Positions 1-11,200 of a DNA stretch of 64,000 bases are shown one piece after another. Numbering within the stretch: position 1 is the first letter of the stretch; each line of letters starts with the position of its first letter. Origin of the DNA: Sorghum bicolor. Its lineage: Eukaryota > Streptophyta > Magnoliopsida > Poales > Poaceae. The DNA is taken from NCBI RefSeq assembly GCF_000003195.3, contig NC_012878.2:12951104-13015103 (forward strand). The letters are read 5' to 3'. The notes beneath the pieces were generated by a model, which saw only the letters and a list, made by a program, of their open reading frames with translations, did not search any database and was not told the origin of the DNA. Position numbers and translations under genes: made by a program.

Positions 1-16
1 TATAACCGGCACTGAG

Positions 17-376
17 ATGACCGCAGATGATCCCGAGGCATGGGTCACTGGGAAGCATCCTGTAACTCTGGCACTAGAGCCCCTGAGGGTTGTCAAGGCG
101 CTTGCACCTGCGGCTGAGCCTCCGAGGGTCACCGAGGTCGTGCCTACCCTAGAGCCCTTGAGGGCCGCCAAGGCCGCGCCCACCCTTGAGCCCTCGAGGA
201 CCACCGAGGCCACGCCTGCCCCAGAGCCCCTAAGGATCGAGGAGCAGGGGGAGGTCAGGGCTCTATATTTGGGCCCTACATTGCCACCCTCGCCCACGCC
301 CCCATGTGCCGATCCAAATAGCGGGTCGGCCGTTTCGGTAGCTGGGGCGGCTAGGCTTATCCCCTGGGCAAGATGA
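17..376 (+). pseudogene. Pro-rich repeat exon of a decayed transposon-associated gene
   Basis: This open frame runs off the left edge, so the ATG at 17 is not necessarily the start. It encodes about four and a half tandem 12-13 residue repeats of the form EPLRxxxAxPxL, underlain by a DNA repeat with a period near 36 bp (the GAGCC(C/T) anchor recurs near 77, 116, 152, 188 and 224). It stops at a TGA. The end reads GCAAG followed by ATGAGT, which resembles a splice donor whose first G became A. I infer the first visible exon of a repetitive spliced protein of the kind carried antisense in grass Tat elements. Function is unknown and the protein is probably dead. Confidence 0.45.
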
Positions 377-464
377 GTCTCTATCTCCTTTGTGATTTTT
401 ATTGTTTCTTTTTGCTTTCTGTTTTGTATTGACCAACATGCTCTACTCTCTCAACCGAAAGCAG

Positions 465-665
465 AAGGCACCCTTACTGGGGCTAGTGCCCCACAAGGTG
501 TTAAAGATTGGGGTCGCATCTACGGCGAGAGCCACCAAGTGGGCGGTGCCTGTGCCTATTGTGGCCGACCCTGCTATGGCACGGTGGGCTGCGGAGGTAG
601 TGAATGCCATCCGTAGCGGGGCTGAGAGGGTCCACACTGTGAGGGAAAGGGCGGTCGAGGCCTAG
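465..665 (+). pseudogene. Second exon-like segment of the decayed left-edge gene
   Basis: A candidate acceptor (GCAG ending at 464) precedes an open stretch encoding a KAPLLGLVP segment and an Ala-rich RWAAEVVNAIRSGAERV segment, ending in TAG at 663. The composition resembles the Ala/Glu-rich repetitive proteins often annotated in grasses as putative gypsy-type transposon proteins; this is from memory of the family, not a search. After it, 666-1139 continues in broken frames with an acidic run (codons for Asp/Glu near 940-985). I see no complete domain. Confidence 0.35.
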
Positions 666-1139
666 GTTGCCGAGGTCAGGTCCCCCATAGTATAGGAATC
701 CAAGGCTATAGAGGATGTTTCTACGGTTGGGACCAAGGATGTAGCCCCAGCCAACGCCAAGAAGACTGCACAATTTGGGGAGAATGTTCTGTCTGTGCCA
801 GAAGTAGGGGTCATTGCAGAGGTGGTTAGCGTCTCCTCCGATGTGCCTCCCCCCCGAAACTGCATGACATAGGGGTGATGGGGGTGGAGATCATGAGCAC
901 CATCGATGGGCCCACTGCCCCGAGCCCCAACTTAGGGGGGAAGGGGAGGACAAGGATGAGGATGAGGAGGACAACAATGAGCTAGAGACAGCCATCACCC
1001 GCACCGGGGCAACCGCTATTCCTGGGGTGGTCCTCAAATTGAATGGCATGACTGATCCCTTCTGAGGGAGAGATCGACGTTCATTATCGATGATAACATC
1101 GAGATTTACCATTGGAGAGACCTCTAGGGATTTGGTGTC

Positions 1140-1690
1140 GAGGCCATGGCAACCGCCCAGAAGGCTATGGATATCATCAACCGAGATCTCTATTCTGTCG
1201 CCCGAGTAAGTTGGTTCCTCATTGCTTTAAGTTGGTTCTTTTCTTGTGTCTCGATGTGTTTTCTAAAACTATTCTCCCTCTTAGGATCTTGCGAGGATGT
1301 CTTGGGAGAAATTCGAGTTCATCCATTGAGAGTCTACGATTTGGGCGGTGCTGGATTAGGAGAAAGGGCTCCATGAGCGGGTGGAGTGGCGACTATCAGA
1401 GAAGAGCACCGAGGTGGAGGATCTCTGCCTTCTGGGGAGGACCTCCACCTCTGGTGCTCTAACCTAGTGGCCGAGGCCATGGCTATGTAGGAGAAGGTCG
1501 CCCCACTAGCAGAGAGGATCTGGGAGATGGAGGTAGCTCTTATGCGGGAGTCCACTGAGCGAAGCGTCCTGGTGGGAACTTTCAAGGACAAGCTCACCCA
1601 GGTCAAGGGGGTCTTGGTGGAGCCGGACAACGTCCTAGACCAGGCCACTAAGGACCTAGATGAGTCCCGTGGCTTTGCTTAGTGGTGGCA
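1140..1690 (+). pseudogene. Coiled-coil exons with one recognisable intron, decayed
   Basis: An exon encoding an AMATAQKAMDIINRDLYSVAR segment ends at a donor GTAAGT (1206), followed by a T-rich intron ending TTAG (1284), then an exon starting GATCTTGCG. The downstream sequence encodes charged, heptad-like segments such as ERIWEMEVALMREST but carries several stops (for example TGA near 1305 and TAG near 1488). This matches the end of a coiled-coil protein. The architecture, short introns followed by a coiled-coil last exon, parallels the antisense genes of elements A and B, although the proteins are not obviously the same. Confidence 0.4.
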
Positions 1691-1739
1691 AGGGAAGGCC
1701 AAGCCCGAGGAGGTGTATTTGGAAGAAAGCCTAAAATAC

Positions 1740-2965
1740 CACTAAGGTTTCTCTAGGTGAAACAAAATTTTTGGGTGAACAGTCTAAAATAAATTCCTGT
1801 TTCAGTGAGTTTTAGGGTGCAAAGAAATTCTATGGTCAAGAGCCTAGACCCTAACTCAGTGATGGTTGCAATAGAACTCCAACCAACAAACTGGAAAATA
1901 GTGTCAAGTCCACTAGCCATACCTGCTTCGCAGAGAAATACTTCATCGAGGACTAGTGTGTGTGTGAATCTCCTGCTCTTGAGCTTGTTGTAGATACTCT
2001 TTTCTCGATAACCTCTCAAGGCAAGGTGAGATGCCGTGAGGAGAATCCTCCGGTGTGCAGCGGAAGAAGATGCTGACTAAGGGACGATCTGACTGAGGGA
2101 TGACGGGAGGATCAATACTCATGTTGAAGCCGACCCTTGATGAAGCATACCAGGACGAGCTCCTTGTGCTCCTGCCCGTGACCTTGTTGGTGAATCCTTT
2201 GGCCCAACTCTTTATCCTGCAAAAATTTCTTACAAACAACAATACTAGTGCAAGGGGTTAGTCAAGGATTAGCGGTTAGCCGTCCAGAGGTTAGTCATTC
2301 TTTCAAGATTAATTCTAGTTTCTAGTTTGGATTTCGGCAGAACCTCCCCTTAATTTTAGAATTCTTAATCCTATTCAGACAGCACCTCCACTATTTTTCT
2401 ATGAGATTCTTGTAGCACTACCCCTCTCTACACTAGCTCTTGAGCTCTTGCTCACTCTCCTTACTTCTCACTCCTTTCTCTACTCTTTCTAGTCTCCATC
2501 CCTATCAAATTCTCCTTGGACAACTTGAAGTCGAGAGCAAGGTTATTGGCTATATAAACTGAATGTGTGTGGTGCCTAAAGTGAAGGGAGAAAGGCCATT
2601 TATAGAGGAGGAGATGGCCGGGAAGGTGCCCAAGGTGGTGGGGCGACTGCCCATGTGCTGGCCCTCCTTCCACTCAAATTTTGTGTCACCAACTTTGCTT
2701 CCTGGCTAAGCAAAGAAAAATAAGAGATGGTGGATTTGAATGGTGGAAAAGAGAAGATAGTGGAGGTGAGTGTAAGTGGATGAAATAATGTGATGTGATG
2801 TATGTGAGGTGGAGTCTATGACATGTGGGACCCATGATGGTGGGCCCACCATGCACTAAATATATAATATAATGCAGAAATTTTAAAATGAGAACAAGCT
2901 AAAATAAACATATGAACTAAAATATTTTATGCCACACCAATAAATATTTTTAACGAGTTGTTACA
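1740..2965 (-). repeat. LTR-like sequence, minus orientation, left edge unresolved
   Basis: There is no coding sequence. On the minus strand the right end starts TGTAACAACTCG, a typical LTR start, and a TATAAAT box lies at 2598-2604 on the minus strand. A GGGGAGGTTCTGCCG motif, which I associate with long grass gypsy LTRs, lies near 2330-2350. The left end could be the TGAAAC at 1758, but the flanking 5-mers (CTAGG and CATCG) do not match, so no target-site duplication supports it. Likely a truncated or recombined LTR. Confidence 0.4.
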
Positions 2966-3420
2966 CATCGGAAAAATTATTTATATGGGGCGCATAATTT
3001 TATAATGCAATGTTGTAAAGTAAATATGCCTATGAAAATTATATGGACTGAGAAATTAAATGCGGGTAAATACCGAGTTACTTTCCGGCGAGGGTTTGAA
3101 GTTTTAGAGTCCTCCGAACTAGACCTTCCAAAGTATTTACTCTATTGATAATCCCTGAGTGAGTGACTCTGGTGATTCTTCTGTCTTGTCTTGATCTACC
3201 ATTTTTGCAGAAGAGTTGAGTTCTTGTTTTGATTTGAATGTGAACTTCTCTTCTTGTCCGTTGATGGTGAATTTGATGGATCCCTTTCCGACATGAATGT
3301 GTGCATTGGTGGTGCTAAAAAAGGGCCTCCTGAGAATGAGTGTCACTTTTGAGTCTGGATGCATGTCTAGCACCACAAAGTCCACTAGCACGAAGAACTC
3401 TTTCTCTTGTCCTCAGAAAC
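2966..3420 (-). pseudogene. Athila-like protease fragment and 3' flank
   Basis: On the minus strand, frames encode VDFVVLDMHPDSKVTLIL followed by RRPFF, the second half of a retropepsin (the ILGRPFL region with G changed to R). A basic tail and a stop follow near 3137. Downstream is a GGAGGACT block and a GTAACTCGGTA motif near 3070-3090 that also follow the protease in elements E and G. The catalytic D-(S/L)-G half is missing. It is a scrap of the same Athila-like family as E and G, joined to unrelated DNA near 3420. Confidence 0.6.
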
Positions 3421-3449
3421 AAGTCATCTAAGAAGGAAGTTAAGATAAA

Positions 3450-3555
3450 ACCAAATTGTGTAACAAATAAGGATAAGAATGAGGAAGGCAAAATCACTAG
3501 AGACAGTATTGGAAAGCGATCAAAATTCATATTCTAAGTTGTCACATTTAGCTTC
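3450..3555 (+). pseudogene. 5' part of gag-like ORF interrupted by element A
   Basis: Across the A insertion, one frame is continuous: a Lys/Glu-rich segment with LESDQNSYSKLSHL just before the GCTTC duplication and ASKSCEENSNLGDEEA just after it. The second half is at 15447-15636. I do not recognise the protein. Its position upstream of a zinc-knuckle-like segment suggests gag of the Tekay-like remnant. An upstream in-frame stop near 3459 shows the frame was already decayed or starts at the ATG soon after it. Confidence 0.4.
3551..3555. repeat. Target-site duplication GCTTC, left copy, element A
   Basis: GCTTC immediately precedes the LTR start TGTTGATG. The same five bases follow the right LTR end at 15447-15451. 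Confidence 0.95.
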
Positions 3556-4273
3556 TGTTGATGCAAAAGCTAGATCTGCAAACACAAAGGGCTAATACCC
3601 AGTTCAAACGTTAAGGCGTGCCAGCCGATTTGACCTTACTATCGGCAAAGGTGATAACTCGAATACTTTGGTCCCGACAACAGCGATATGCCCGGATGCC
3701 ACGGCCAAGAGGTATTCACGCGGAACTCGAGAATACGCCGAGCTTAAGTCGACGAATTCCTAAGAACTCGTAATGAAAAGGAAAAATATGACGAAGTCGT
3801 CGAAAAGTAGATGCTAGAATATGAGTAAAAACTTGTGTTTGATTGATTGATTGATTCTGTCTATTACAAGGCCCTAGGGTCTACATTTATACTCCGCTCA
3901 AAGAGCTACAATCAAACACGACTAGAACTCGAATTCCAAATTAAACAGAATCCATATACAAACCGACTTAAATAACTAAGGAAAATATAAAAACTATCCT
4001 CCCGTGACAAACTGGGACACCACCACAGGCCAATCGACAACCTTTAGGTTCTTCTTCTGAGTCATCGGCAGACCCCTCATCGTAGCCATCGGCACAGGTT
4101 AATGCTGACCTCGGCATAAACACATCACCAGTCATAGACTTTGTCACATTCAACTATCCCTTCATCGGCAACCACCCTCATCGGCAACTCTCCTGCAGAC
4201 CAGTTACTGTTGCCTTATCTTGCCGATCTATACTCTACCGATCCCGGGTGCGTGTTCAAAAATGGTGTCAATA
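3556..4273 (-). repeat. Element A 3' LTR (left)
   Basis: 718 bp, starting TGTTGATGC and ending GGTGTCAATA, where the canonical CA end is mutated (the right copy ends CAACA). It contains an inverted pair GCCGAT (3624-3629) and ATCGGC (3641-3646), a (GATT)n tract near 3841-3855, and several further CATCGGCA copies. It has no coding capacity. Confidence 0.93.
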
Positions 4274-4458
4274 CATGCCCCCCAATTTCGGAGTATGAAA
4301 TCATTAATGCTCCGAAATTCTCTGCAGTAATGATGCCTTTCCGCAATTAATTCTCCCAATTTGGCAACCGACAGCCTAAATCTGAACAACCTTGGTCCGA
4401 TTCTTCCGCAGATTTCTCGAATTCTTCAACCTCCCAAATGGACACCTCCACCTTAATC

Positions 4459-4500
4459 GCCCATCGGTAATATTACCGTTACAAGGAACTACCGATGGGC
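4459..4500. promoter_or_regulatory. Upstream inverted repeat of the antisense gene, element A
   Basis: Perfect 11-bp arms GCCCATCGGTA (4459-4469) and TACCGATGGGC (4490-4500) flank a 20-bp loop. The left arm also belongs to a perfect 14-bp palindrome CGGTAATATTACCG. It lies about 180 bp upstream of the plus-strand TATA box. Element B has the same arrangement twice with CATCGGCA and TGCCGATG arms; the T/A pair in A is a C/G pair in B, so pairing is preserved. A regulatory role is inferred. Confidence 0.6.
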
Positions 4501-4682
4501 CGACCAGGAAATCCTGCAGAGTGAAATATCTCTAGATTATGACCGCTTCCTGTCAAATCACCTGCGCAATCCCTTGATTACCGTGCGAACAGTTACCATA
4601 TCCACCTGAGTACTCTCGGATTTCTCGGATTTCACGGATATGGCGAAGAGATAAGTCAGATTTGCCCTTGCCCGTTTTGTCC

Positions 4683-4690
4683 TATAAATA
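4683..4690 (+). promoter_or_regulatory. TATA box of the antisense gene, element A
   Basis: TATAAATA lies 150 bp upstream of exon 1 and is conserved at the same distance in element B. It faces away from the nearby 3' LTR and into the mobile-domain gene, which suggests that gene has its own pol II promoter. Confidence 0.65.
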
Positions 4691-4840
4691 GTTCCTTCTC
4701 GGGTACTCCTTCTCCATCGCATCATTCTACAGCCCCAACTCTACTTTTCTGGCGGCGGCGCTATTCGAGACCTCCAAGAACTCCACCGAAGCCCTTTCTT
4801 TACCAACTTCAAAGTCTTCGACCATCTTCTTTGTGAGGAG

Positions 4841-7800
4841 AAGGCCATCAACTTTGCTGTTCCCGAGGTCAGTTCATCACCCTACCTCTTGTACTTTTAC
4901 CATATCCTTGTTCATCCGCAATTTATTTTACTGAACATTCTTCCTTTTTTTCTTTTGTTCTTCTTTTTACCCCAAAAACCATTAGGATCTGTCCAATAAA
5001 ATTGTCATCCCTATCGATCAGCCACACCTCCAATGTCTCGGTCCGCTAGGGAACCCAGATCCCACCGATCTGATCAACGCAGAAACAAACAGAATCCCCT
5101 TTAGAGCCGAGAATTTCTCTTTGGATCTATGGAAAGACACCTTCCGTTCCTGGCCCAGTCCCACCGTGGGATGGAAGGATTGGTTTTTGAGGGTCAGTCA
5201 TTCGAATGAGGTTCAGTGGGGTGAGCAAAAACTGGACCAATGCATCAGGTTGTCCCTTGCCGATATGCACAGGAATGAGTCACTGCTGATTGCTGCATCA
5301 TATTTCTGGTCAGACACACTTAATGCCTTTGTTTTCGGTCATGGTCCTGCTTCTCCCACTCTTGCCGATGTATTTATGCTCACTGGCTTAGATATATCCA
5401 CTACTGATAGTAGTCACATCTTTGACACCACACCTAGTGCTAAAGTGGAAACCCGCTCTATCGGCGGTTGGTCTGGGTACATTCAGAAGTACCGTAGAAC
5501 AGGGCCTGTCAACATAAAGGAACAAACCACCTTCCTGAATATGTGGCTAGACAAATTTGTATTCTGTGGTCGATCGACAGGACCAACCTCTGTTTACCTA
5601 TCGGCAGCAGAGAGATTAGCTAATGGTGGCCGATTCCCCCTCGGCCGATATTTGCTTGGCTCGGTTTACCATCTCCTCCATCAAGTAGCCAGAAAACTCC
5701 TACTCGGCCAATCCATCGGCAACTTAGGGGGCCCCTGGTGGTTTGTCAATATGTGGCTTAGCCTCCACATGCATAAGCGTCTTGAGTTCAACCTCTTCGC
5801 AGAACGCTTCCCCAGGGACATAGCCGAAAACTATGAATTTTACGAAGAAGAATCGGCAACTCGTCCTCCTCTGAACTTCGGCGAGGCTACCATAGTTCTA
5901 CCTGGTACAGGTGGTAACGCCGATCAGGTTAGCCGATTCTTCTAGACCCTGTATGAAGGCCTGACCAGAGAACAGCGAGCATGGATGCCTTATGAAGATC
6001 CAGACACCATGTTTCCTTTGGTCTTCCATCCGTTCAACAATGCTCTTAATAAAGATCACGATGTGATGATGGCACTTATCACTCCAAGAGCCATACCAGT
6101 AAACTTCTTCGGCAGTGGGAAAGCTTCCAACCAGACCTATGAATTTTATAACCCATCGGCATTAGCCCGTCAACTAGCTTTCGGTCAGCTGCCGATTGCA
6201 CTTTGTTATGCCGATGTGATAAAACCCAGGGAAAACATCACCAGTCTTCTCGAGTGGACCAGGATAGCTCAACTGCCACTGAGTGCCAATACAGATGCAG
6301 ATCTATCAGAGTGGGTTCCGGCCCTCTTCATTACCCAGGCGTACAAACAATGGTGGGAAGAATGGAAGGAGCATCTGTTCTGCAGATCGGCTCTTACGTA
6401 CTGCGGTATGATCGATCCCTAGTACAAAGTCCCCGATAATACTATAAGTATTTCCAAACCGATGTTCCGATCTTTTCATTTTCATCGATAACTTACTCTC
6501 TATGTTATGTTACAGGTTGACGCCACACCACCATCGGTCAGTAGGAGCGGCAAGCCGATTGAGATTTTTCCATCAGGTCCATTCTCCTCGATTGGCAACA
6601 ACGCTCCCACCTTGGCTTCCATAATGCACCAAGGTGTGCGCCTCAAGAAAGTCACCACCAAACGGATGAAGACATCTCCATCGGTAGCAGCCTCTACCTT
6701 AGCACCGGCCTTCAAGGTGAATTTTTAAACTTTTTCATCCATACCGATTTCATTATTTCATCTGTTACACTTGTACTCACGAATTTCCATCATTGTAACA
6801 GCATACCGGCGCATTGGCAAGGACCAGAAGCACAAGTGCCGATGCCCCCCAGTCCAGTCAGGCGAAAAGGAAAGGTTCCAAGAGCATCAGATCACAAGCA
6901 AAGCGCAAGAGGACAGCAATACCTTCTCCTCCCCCAGTATCTCCATTCCCAGTGGAATCTTCTCCCTCTTCTCCAGAAACCCAGACACAGCAGGTACCAC
7001 CTCTTCCTCAGCCACAAGAAGCACCCCAAGTGGAAGAACTCCAACCAGAAGAACCCCAGCCAGAAGTACCTCAGTCGGAAGACACATCGGCTGACGTGCA
7101 TGAGAAAACTACCGATCCAGCAAGTTCAATTATAGCATCGGTAGTTTCTTCCATCCAAACAAGTACTGCTCCCCCTCAAGGTAACACACTTTCTATGAAA
7201 TCACTGCCGATGAAGTTACTTTCTCTGTCTTATAATTATCTCTGTTATTCTTTCAGCTGACATAATCCCATCGGCAACCCCAGCCGATCAGCCTGTGGTT
7301 CCATCAGCATCTTCTAGTCAGAGGTGAGAGATTGCTCTGAAACAAGTAAGTCACCCAATCTTTATCGGTATTATTTGTCAATACTTGACCATAGAATGAC
7401 TCACTTCATTTCCTTTTCAGGAATAGGATTCTCCTGACAGCTTGTTCTCCTTTGCCATCGACATATCTGAAGATGAAGGCGAGGAGACAAGTTCTTCCCG
7501 AGCAGTCGGAATTACATCGACAGAAATCAGGGCCAAGTTAGAAGAATTATCAGCCCTCCTTCATCAAGACACAGCCCAACTGGTTGATGACTCCGACCCA
7601 GCCAAGGCTTTGTTCAAGACCCTCAGAGGCCAAATTCCTACCGATGCTGAAGAAATCCTTTTTCAAGCTGCACATCTAGAGAGCCATCAGCTGCAATATC
7701 AAAAGGCCACCCAGCGTCTTGCCGACAGAGCTACTCAGACTCAGCTTTCTGAGGAGATGATGAAAGTGAAGCTCCTTGCCGATGAGAAGCACAAGAACAT

Positions 7801-8116
7801 CGGCATCTTAAAGTTCTCAGGAGATGCGTTGAAGCACAAGATCTCTGATCTGTCAGCAAAAAGAGAAGCCCTGTTGGCAGAACTCAAGCAAGTAGAAGAA
7901 GCCTTGTCCCAAGCTCAACAAGAGGAAAACCAGCTGCCTGAGGCGATCAAACTCCTTGAACAGGAGCGAAATGTCCATGGCCGTAAAGCGCTGCAGATGA
8001 AGAAGAGGTTGAAGCCGGTGGAAGGCTCTGCCGATGAAGACATCAGAGAGATAGAAGCAGCCAACCAAATCCGCATGCGTGCTATATCGGCGATCCAGGC
8101 GCTGTTAAATATGTGA
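4841..8116 (+). pseudogene. Antisense plant-mobile-domain gene of element A, six exons, broken
   Basis: Exons: 4841-4867, 4986-6443, 6516-6716, 6802-7180, 7257-7345 and 7421-8116; most introns are GT-AG, 71-118 bp long. Exon 2 (486 codons) encodes a plant mobile domain (PMD, PF10536-like): a WKDWFLRVSHSNEVQWG segment, PTLADVFMLTGLDIS, and late WW-containing helices. Exons 4-5 are basic then Pro/Glu-rich; exon 6 is a 231-codon coiled coil rich in Glu, Gln and Lys. Expected length is near 949 residues. Breaks relative to copy B: start ATG became AAG (4841), stops at 5943, 6420, 7325 and 7424, and the exon 2 donor GT became AT (6444). Exons 1, 2, 3, 5 and 6 have the same lengths as in B. PMD proteins are linked in Arabidopsis (MAIN/MAIL family) to silencing; a role for this copy is not shown. 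Confidence 0.82.
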
Positions 8117-8271
8117 ATCCTTCATCGGCAACATATTTGCTCCTTTCTTTTGAACACTTCTAATGTTTTGGTCTAGCCGATAGGACTGTTATCGGCCCCT
8201 TTTAAAACATTAAGTCCGACCCTAGACACATTCTGATCCAGCCGATAGGAATGTTATCGGCACTTAAACTT
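8117..8271. terminator. Tail-to-tail spacer with twin inverted repeats, element A
   Basis: The 155 bp between the stop of the antisense gene and the stop of pol hold two perfect inverted repeats of form GCCGATA-N7-TATCGGC at 8176-8196 and 8241-8261, with starts 65 bp apart. The same pair at the same spacing occurs in element B. Placement between convergent genes suggests 3'-end formation, insulation or protein binding; this is inference. Confidence 0.5.
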
Positions 8272-11200
8272 TTATGCATATACCCATATGCTTGGGTAAT
8301 ACTTCTTTAGATATTTGCCATTTAATGCTCTGAGAAACTCAACTCCTTCAAGAGTTTCTAAAATATAGGCGTTACCAGGAGCCGATCGACTTACCCGATA
8401 GGGACCTTCCCAATTGGGAGACCACTTCCCAAATTTTGAACTTTTAGTCCCGATCGGTAAGATTAGCTTCCATACTAAGTCTCCATCGGCAAACTCCTTA
8501 GCTTTTACCTTTTTATCATACCATCTGACAACTCTCTTCTTATTCTCTTCTATACTCATCAAAGCCCTTAGCCGATGTCCCGCTAGATCATCCAACTCGT
8601 CTGTCATCAAAGTAGCATAATCATCGGCAGCCAATTGATCTTGAAAAGATAATCGCCTAGACCCAGTCTTAATTTCCCAAGGTAACACTGCATCATGCCC
8701 ATATACCAACTGATAAGGTGAAACCTTAGTCGATCCATGACAAGCCATCCGGTATGACCATAAAGCCTCATTTAACAACGTGTGCCACCTCCTAGGGTTT
8801 TCTTCAATCTTCCGCTTAATAAGCTTGATAATCCCTTTGTTAGACGCCTCGTCCTGCCCATTAGCTTGAGCATAATAAGGAGAAGAGTTCAATACTTTAA
8901 TTCACATACCGATCGCAAATTCATCAAACTCCCCCGATGTGAATATAGTACCCTGATTGGTAGTAATTGTTTGAGGAATTCCAAATCGGTAAATAATATA
9001 CTCTTTCACAAAATCAATCATATTGGCCGATGTAACTTTCTTCAAAGGAACAGCTTCAACCCATTTGGTGAAATAATCGGTGGCAACCAAAATAAATTAT
9101 GTCCTTTGCTGGATGGCGGATAAATCTGGCCGATCAAATCAATAGCCCATCCTCGGAACGGCCAATGCTTGATGATAGGATTCATGGCCGATGCGGGCGC
9201 TCTTTGAACATTGCCAAATTTCTGACATCCTTGACACCCCTTGAAATACTTAAAGCAATCCTCAAGTATAGTCGGCCAATAATACCCATTTCTTCTAATC
9301 ATCCACTTCATCTTAAAAGCCGACTGGTGCGCACCACATACTCCCTCATGGATTTCTCCCATCAAACTTCTAGCCTCATCATTACCTAAGCATCTGAGAA
9401 GAATCCCATCAATGGTTCGGTAATATAATTCATCTTCGAGGAGTACATACTTGGTAGCTTGAAACCGAACACGTCTCTCAACCTTCTTGGATGGATCCTT
9501 CAAATAGTCAATAATTTCTTTTCTCCAATCATCGGCACCGATTGCCGATATTGCATTAATCATGGGCTGGTATCCCGAGGCATGCTGAGCCAACCGATTG
9601 GCCTCTTCATTATGCAGTCGAGGAACATGCTCTAATCGGAAATCCCTGAATTCCTTTAACAGTTGCATACTCCTTTTGTGATAAGTTGTCAAAACTTCGC
9701 TTCGGCATTCATAGCTTCCAGCCAATTGATTTATAACCAGCATAGAATCTCCGAAGACTTCAACAACATCAACATGAATTTCCCTTAGTAATTCCAACCC
9801 CTTTATCAAAGCTTGATACTCAGCCTGATTATTTGTTGATGTGGCAACAATCGGCAAGAAAAACTCGTACCTCCTTCCCCGAGGGGAAATTAACACTATG
9901 CCAACTCCTGCCCCCCGGTCACACGTGGACCCATCAAAGAAAAGCGTCCAAGGTACAATTTCCAAAGTCTCCACTGTACCGCAATGCTGAGTTACAAAAT
10001 CGGCCATGATCTGTCCTTTAACTGCTTTAGCCGATTCGTAACGCAAATCGAATTCCGACAGTGCCAAAATCCACTTACCGATCCTGCCGCTCATAATCGG
10101 CATAGACAGCATATATCGGACCACATCATCTTTGCATATGTTAGTGCATTCGGCCGATAACAAATAGTGTCTTAACTTAATACATGAGAAATAAAGACAC
10201 AAACATAACTTTTCAATGGCCGAGTACCTAGTTTCAGCATCAACCAATCTCCTGCTTAAATAAGAAATCACACGTTCCTTCCCTTCAAATTCTTGAATTA
10301 AAGCCGAACCGATGACCATCCCATCGGTAGATAAATACAATCTGAAGGGCTTCCCTTGCTGAGGTGGAATCAGAACCGGAGGATTTACCAAATAATTCTT
10401 GATTTCATCTAAGGCCAATTGTTGCTCTTTACCCCAGACAAACTCTTGATCGGCTTTCAACTTAAGTAAAGGACTGAAAGCATGAATTTTACTAGACAAA
10501 TTAGATATAAACCTCCTGATAAAATTTACCTTGCCGATCAAGGATTGGAGCTCAGTCTTGTTGGTAGGGGCAACTATTTTGTTGATAGCATCAATGGATC
10601 TCCGACTAATTTCAATCCCCCTTTGATGCACCATGAAACCAAGAAATTGTCCCGCCGATACACCAAATGCACACTTATTGGGATTCATCTTTAAACCATG
10701 CTTCCTTGTGCATTCCAACACCTTTCGCAAATCGGCAAGATACTTTGTGAAGTCTCCAGACTTAACCACCACATCATCAATATAAATTTCCACCAGCTTG
10801 CCGATGAACTCATGAAATATAAAATTCATAGCCCTCTGATAAGTGGCACCAGCATTTTTCAAGCCAAAGGTCATGACTATCCATTCAAACAACCCAACAT
10901 GACCAGGACATCTAAATGCAGTTTTTGGAATATCTTCTTCAGCCATGAATATCTGATTGTATCCTGCATTGCCATCCATAAAGCTGATAATCCGATGCCC
11001 AGCCGCAGCATCAACTAGTAAGTCGGCAATCGACATTGGGTAGCCATCCATTGGCGTAGCTTTATTAAGATTCCTGAAATCAATACAGACCCGAAGCTTC
11101 CCATTTTTCTTATAGACTGGAACAACATTGGAAATCCACTCGGCATATCGACACTGCCGAATAAATTTAGCTTCAATAAGTTTAGTTATTTCGGCCTTGA

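Noticed and set aside
1758..2965. Complete solo LTR with defined ends
   Set aside because: The right end and TATA box are plausible, but the candidate left end TGAAAC has no matching target-site duplication, so only an LTR-like region is reported.
8414..11018. Several plus-strand ORFs of 60-110 codons opposite element A pol
   Set aside because: They mirror conserved RT, RNase H and integrase codons on the minus strand and have no domain of their own; the same applies to those opposite B pol and gag.
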